From: Trema orientale
Lineage: Eukaryota > Streptophyta > Magnoliopsida > Rosales > Cannabaceae
Assembly: GCA_002914845.1 (NCBI GenBank)
Contig: JXTC01000093.1
Coordinates: 388,967 to 452,966, forward strand
Direction: 5' to 3'
Length of the DNA: 64,000 nucleotides
A program made the position numbers and the translations under genes. Shown here piece after piece: positions 60,208-64,000 of the stretch (its first letter is position 1; each line of letters opens with the position of its first letter). The notes below the pieces were generated by a model. That model was not told the DNA's origin, ran no database searches, and was given only the letters and a program-made list of their open reading frames with translations.

Positions 60208-61610
60208 TATCTCTGGCTATACAAATTCCAACCAAGTGTTTGGATTTGAGATTCAAAACCTGAACAATGACGAGTTCGTTTAGGCATCACCATGTTGTAC
60301 TTATAGATCTTAGAAAGAACACTAGGAAAGAAAAGAAACTGTTTGAATATTTGTACGGAAAGAAGCCTTGACTGTTTTATCTTTTTATTTTTATTAGAAA
60401 CATTCTTTCCAGAGAACAAAACAGAAGGTTAAGGCATCTTGAATTGAGTGATCCTGTGACTGAGTAAAAGACACGATCTGACTCGGAAAGTTAAGAATCA
60501 GAGAATTAAAAATCATAAAACAAACAAAATTAGATAAAGAAAACAACAGTGAATTTGAAAAACTTTGCAGAGAATATTCATGCTACTTGGAATTCCAGCA
60601 TTGCATCCAGAATTTTCTATCTATGAATGACTGAGGAAAAAGTAAAACAATTACAACTTGTAACAATATTTGATTAATTAATTGTTGGGTCCTAACAGAA
60701 AGGTGAAACATTTTTGAATATATGCACTTTTTTATACTTAAAATTCAACATTTTCCACCACTTGTAATCTGAGTAAGCAAAAACCTGTTATCAACTAAGC
60801 CTAGTAGAAGTATATGCCCTGCAACATAAGAAGAGACTCACACATATGCTAATTGGTACCAAAAAAACAAGGAGAACAAAAGAAAATCAGATTTTGAGTA
60901 AATAACATTTAACAATGAAAACAGTTCAAACTTCAAAGTCTCTAATTTTTCTTCATTTTTAAGTGATCTATCTCTCTTGGAGGAATCTTTAACCCTTTTT
61001 CCAAGAAAATTCTCAACAACCGAAGAAAGCCCAGATGGGAAATCTTATGAAGGAGGACCAAATCTAATCAAAAGTCTATCTTTCCATCTTCCCCAGACGA
61101 AAACTTGACAGAATCAATACAAAAAGCTAGCTCTTTTTGGCTTCTCTCCTATCCCATTTTAAAAAACAAAAAATCACCAAACCCCATAAAAAGACATTAC
61201 ACACAGAAAAAAAGAAAACAATAATGAAACAAAACCAGTTCAGTTTGAGCTTCTCATCTCACATAACACCAACCAAAAACAAAACTCAAAACAGTAAAAT
61301 AGAAGAGAAAGGCCATAAGAGCAAATATAGAAACCTTGATAAATAAGCTAAACTTGGGGTCTGAAAACGGGGTCAAGAGCTAGCTAGCTAGAGAGCCCGA
61401 ACCAGAAACAACCGCCCGAAAAAGGGTCTGACCGGCTTAAGCAGATGGAGATTCCGACGAGGCCAGATAAGAGTTTGAGACAGGGCAGGTGGAGGAGATG
61501 GATCACAATCCATACCAGTGTGCTCCAGTGTGTTTTTGTTGGGTTGTGATTTTTATCTGAGGAGAAGAAAACTAGGACAGAACCTCTTATGGGATACAAA
61601 CAACAAACCG
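60208..61610 (-). other. 5' leader and probable leader intron of the EGR-type gene
   Basis: Minus-strand text before the ATG contains an acceptor-like TTGTTCAG|GTTTTG near 60262, and a C/T- and G-richer block at 61380-61600 that looks like a first, non-coding exon. The intron between them would be about 1 kb. No coding frame of note. The exact donor cannot be fixed. Confidence 0.35.
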
Positions 61611-61619
61611 TACGTAATC

Positions 61620-63085
61620 TAGACTGTGTATGTTTTGTTAAGAAGCTTTGTAATTTTACCCCTTTTTTTTATATTACGGTGGCTCTAAAGCTAATTTAAC
61701 TTTTCTACTCCTATGTATATAAACCTAAAGTAGAAATCTGAGTTCTACACTATACATTTTTATCTGTACATGTATAAATATAGATGCCATATTTCCAGAG
61801 AAAGAAATGAAAAATATAAATAAAAAAGTATTAGATGATGTCATGTATGTATGTATACACGACATGAGCCGGTGTAATTCCTCACATGCATATTTTAATT
61901 TAGACTTTTTTTGTTGATATGATAATGAGAACTGGAAAATGAAATTCTCGTGGGGTAAATTATTATTTGGCATATTTTCCAAATAGTTGAATTTGAGGGT
62001 CAACATGGGGTTGCCAAACTTATGCGATTTTATTATTTTTAAAAAATAAAAATATATATTTTTGAGCGTAGAGACCATTGGGGTATGAAATTGTGTGGCT
62101 TTGAGCAAATCGTTTTATATATACTTTTTTTGTCCTAGCGTTTCACAATTGACATGAAAATAAGTTGCTATGTCAGGAATATACAGTCAGCTATGGTTAG
62201 CCAGGATTTTATAAGATTCTACGTGCTCTGAATTATAGCATGGACTAAAACTAAGTTAATAATTAATCTCAGTTTTATTCCATTAAAAAAAAGTTATTAT
62301 TATGTGCAAATGCCTTCAAACTTTAGTGTCTCAATTCACGTAACTTGTTAACTCTATCGTTTAAATTTGAAGTTAAAATGTAATGCAGCATCGATTCATT
62401 ATTTATTCGATACAGAAAAATGGAATAAAAGATGTGAATTATTTTCTCGACACTTTTTTTATATATAAAATAGGATAAGTAGGATTGAATTATATAATAC
62501 GGGAAAAGGAATTAAAACAATAAAGGACCTTAGGTGGCTTAAATATTGTACCGGGAAAATCTTATATAATATTCAATGTTTACAGCACACAACATTATAA
62601 AAAATTAATCACATAGAAGCCAATATTTTTGTGATTACAATTTATATTGTTAGCATTATATAATCCTAATCATGGCTTAAAATTATCTGCCATAGACGTG
62701 GCTGTAATGTATATTGGTTAGCGACATTTAAGAAAATAATAATTAAAAATTTCTGAACTAACACTGAGCACCGTCCATTTTAGTAAACTTAATTACACAA
62801 CATTGATAATTTAATGAGATTATTTCGGTTATTCAAAGTCTTACATATATACTACATGTACATAAACATATAATATATACAGAGAGATAAATATGTACTA
62901 ACAATATATTGTTAAGTTATTAGTCTTGATAAGGTGACAAATCAGGATGCCAATTGGAAAAAAAAAAAGCTACAAAAGAAATCGAAAAAACTATAATAAA
63001 CTCGATTAAACAATTATAGCGTGTTTAGTTTACGTCATGCTAGTATATAATAGTGTGTTAAGCGTATTAATATTGTCTAATGTAT
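61620..63085. other. Gene-free AT-rich stretch
   Basis: Probable promoter of the EGR-type gene at its left end. No other features seen. Confidence 0.5.
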
Positions 63086-63091
63086 ATATAT

Positions 63092-63372
63092 ATTTTTTTT
63101 GATAACGAAAAGAGGAGGAGGGGGCGACCAGCGTGGCAACCCTCCATGGGCGTGATTATAGGAGCTCCAACCCCGTTCAGGAATGTTCCCCAAGACCCTA
63201 TCGGCCAGGTCGCCACCACTGGACGGTGGAGTGAGTCACCTGAACCCCAGCCGAGCTACTAGCGGTAACGGCACCCGGGGGTGGAGGACCGGGCATGGGC
63301 TGGCAGATAGGTACCCTCACATTTAAGACTCCCGAAGGAGCCACCCATGTTCGAACCTGGGACCTCCTGCTT
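63092..63372 (-). mobile_element. SINE-like retroposon, 5'-truncated
   Basis: GC-richer block ending (minus strand) in an A-run (63092-63099 plus strand reads T). Near its start on the minus strand is GGTTCGAAC, a perfect tRNA B-box core, preceded by AGGTCCCA, but no A box can be seen. 'tatatattt' flanks both sides. Different family from the SINE at 45611. Confidence 0.45.
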
Positions 63373-63437
63373 ATATATTTAAGTTTGTATTACTTCAAAA
63401 TGTAAATTACAATGTCTTCTTAAAAAATATAAACTGC

Positions 63438-63528
63438 AATGTGTAAGACACGACGGATGTATAGCTTAAATAAGAAATTAAGAATAAGTGAATAGTTATT
63501 GAAATTACTTGAAGAATTCAATTTACAA

Positions 63529-63568
<40 letters not shown>

Positions 63569-63681
63569 AAAATACGAGTAACTATTTGTTAATGTGTAAG
63601 ACACGACGGATGTATAGCTTAAATAAGAAATTAAGAATAAGTGAATAGTTATTGAAATTACTTGAAGAATTCAATTTACAA

Positions 63682-63721
<40 letters not shown>

Positions 63722-63743
63722 AAAATACGAGTAACTATTTGTT
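63438..63743. repeat. Perfect 153-bp tandem duplication with GA runs
   Basis: 63438-63590 and 63591-63743 appear identical, each starting AATGTGTAAGACACGACGGA and carrying a 34-base GA run (63533-63566 and 63686-63719). Even the microsatellite lengths agree, so the duplication is very recent or a technical artefact. Confidence 0.92.
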
Positions 63744-64000
63744 GGTTGAAATAAAATCTGACTTAACAAATACACATTGGAAATTTGGAAATTGAAGACA
63801 AAAGTCTAGATTTTTAACTCATGAACTAGATTGAAATTTGAGCTCGAATTATTACACGTGATCTTAAACAAGAAATTCAACAGAAAAATCCCATGCTCAC
63901 GGTAATTCTTTATTACTATATAAAGACCCCAAATTTTGACTAGTCTAGAAAGTGGAAACCAAACGACCTGTTAATGGTGAAAAAATAATTGGTTATTTAG

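Overview
This window is nuclear DNA of a flowering plant, almost certainly a eudicot. The genes have many short exons with AT-rich introns. Their proteins match plant-only families: TOPLESS-related corepressor, CH-domain kinesin-14 and clade E PP2C. Gene-free stretches carry small plant transposons such as hAT, Mutator-like and Harbinger MITEs, a tRNA-derived SINE and a LINE fragment. The species cannot be fixed from the sequence alone. No bacterial, organellar or viral genes, rRNA or CRISPR arrays were seen.

Layout. Position 1-1700: the 5' part of a minus-strand PP2C phosphatase that runs off the left edge. 1700-9570: gene-free, with a fold-back element, a minisatellite, a duplicated segment split by a Mutator-like MITE, a Harbinger MITE and a 0.9-kb hAT MITE. 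9575-15419: a complete 19-exon minus-strand KIN-14 kinesin with a calponin-homology domain; one intron has the hallmarks of a U12-type AT-AC intron. 15.4-24.8 kb: gene-free. 24842-25693: a single-exon plus-strand gene for a basic protein I do not recognise, convergent with the minus-strand splicing factor PRP38 gene (26286-28939, 6 exons). 29-32.7 kb: repeats, including three nested events (SINE, tandem duplication, LINE fragment inside a SINE). 32796-42423: a complete 25-exon TOPLESS-related corepressor gene close to Arabidopsis TPR3. 43-58 kb: gene-free, with a perfect 82-bp duplication, another SINE, a fold-back MITE, a 707-bp hAT MITE and a possible snRNA-type promoter at 57.7 kb. 58262-60207: a complete 5-exon clade E PP2C of the EGR type. 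61.6-64 kb: gene-free, with a truncated SINE-like element and a perfect 153-bp duplication.

The genes are not an operon or cluster; each has its own job: signalling phosphatases, microtubule motor, pre-mRNA splicing, transcriptional corepression. Their order appears to echo Arabidopsis neighbourhoods (PP2C next to KIN-14; KIN-14 near TPR3), which suggests old eudicot linkage. Exon boundaries were set by hand so that reading frame and splice sites agree. Predicted lengths are 1040 aa (KIN-14), 402 aa (PRP38), 1134 aa (TPR3) and 368 aa (EGR-type PP2C). I found no new multi-gene system. The most notable signals are the U12 AT-AC intron and the USE/TATA pair in front of a hairpin-forming stretch.
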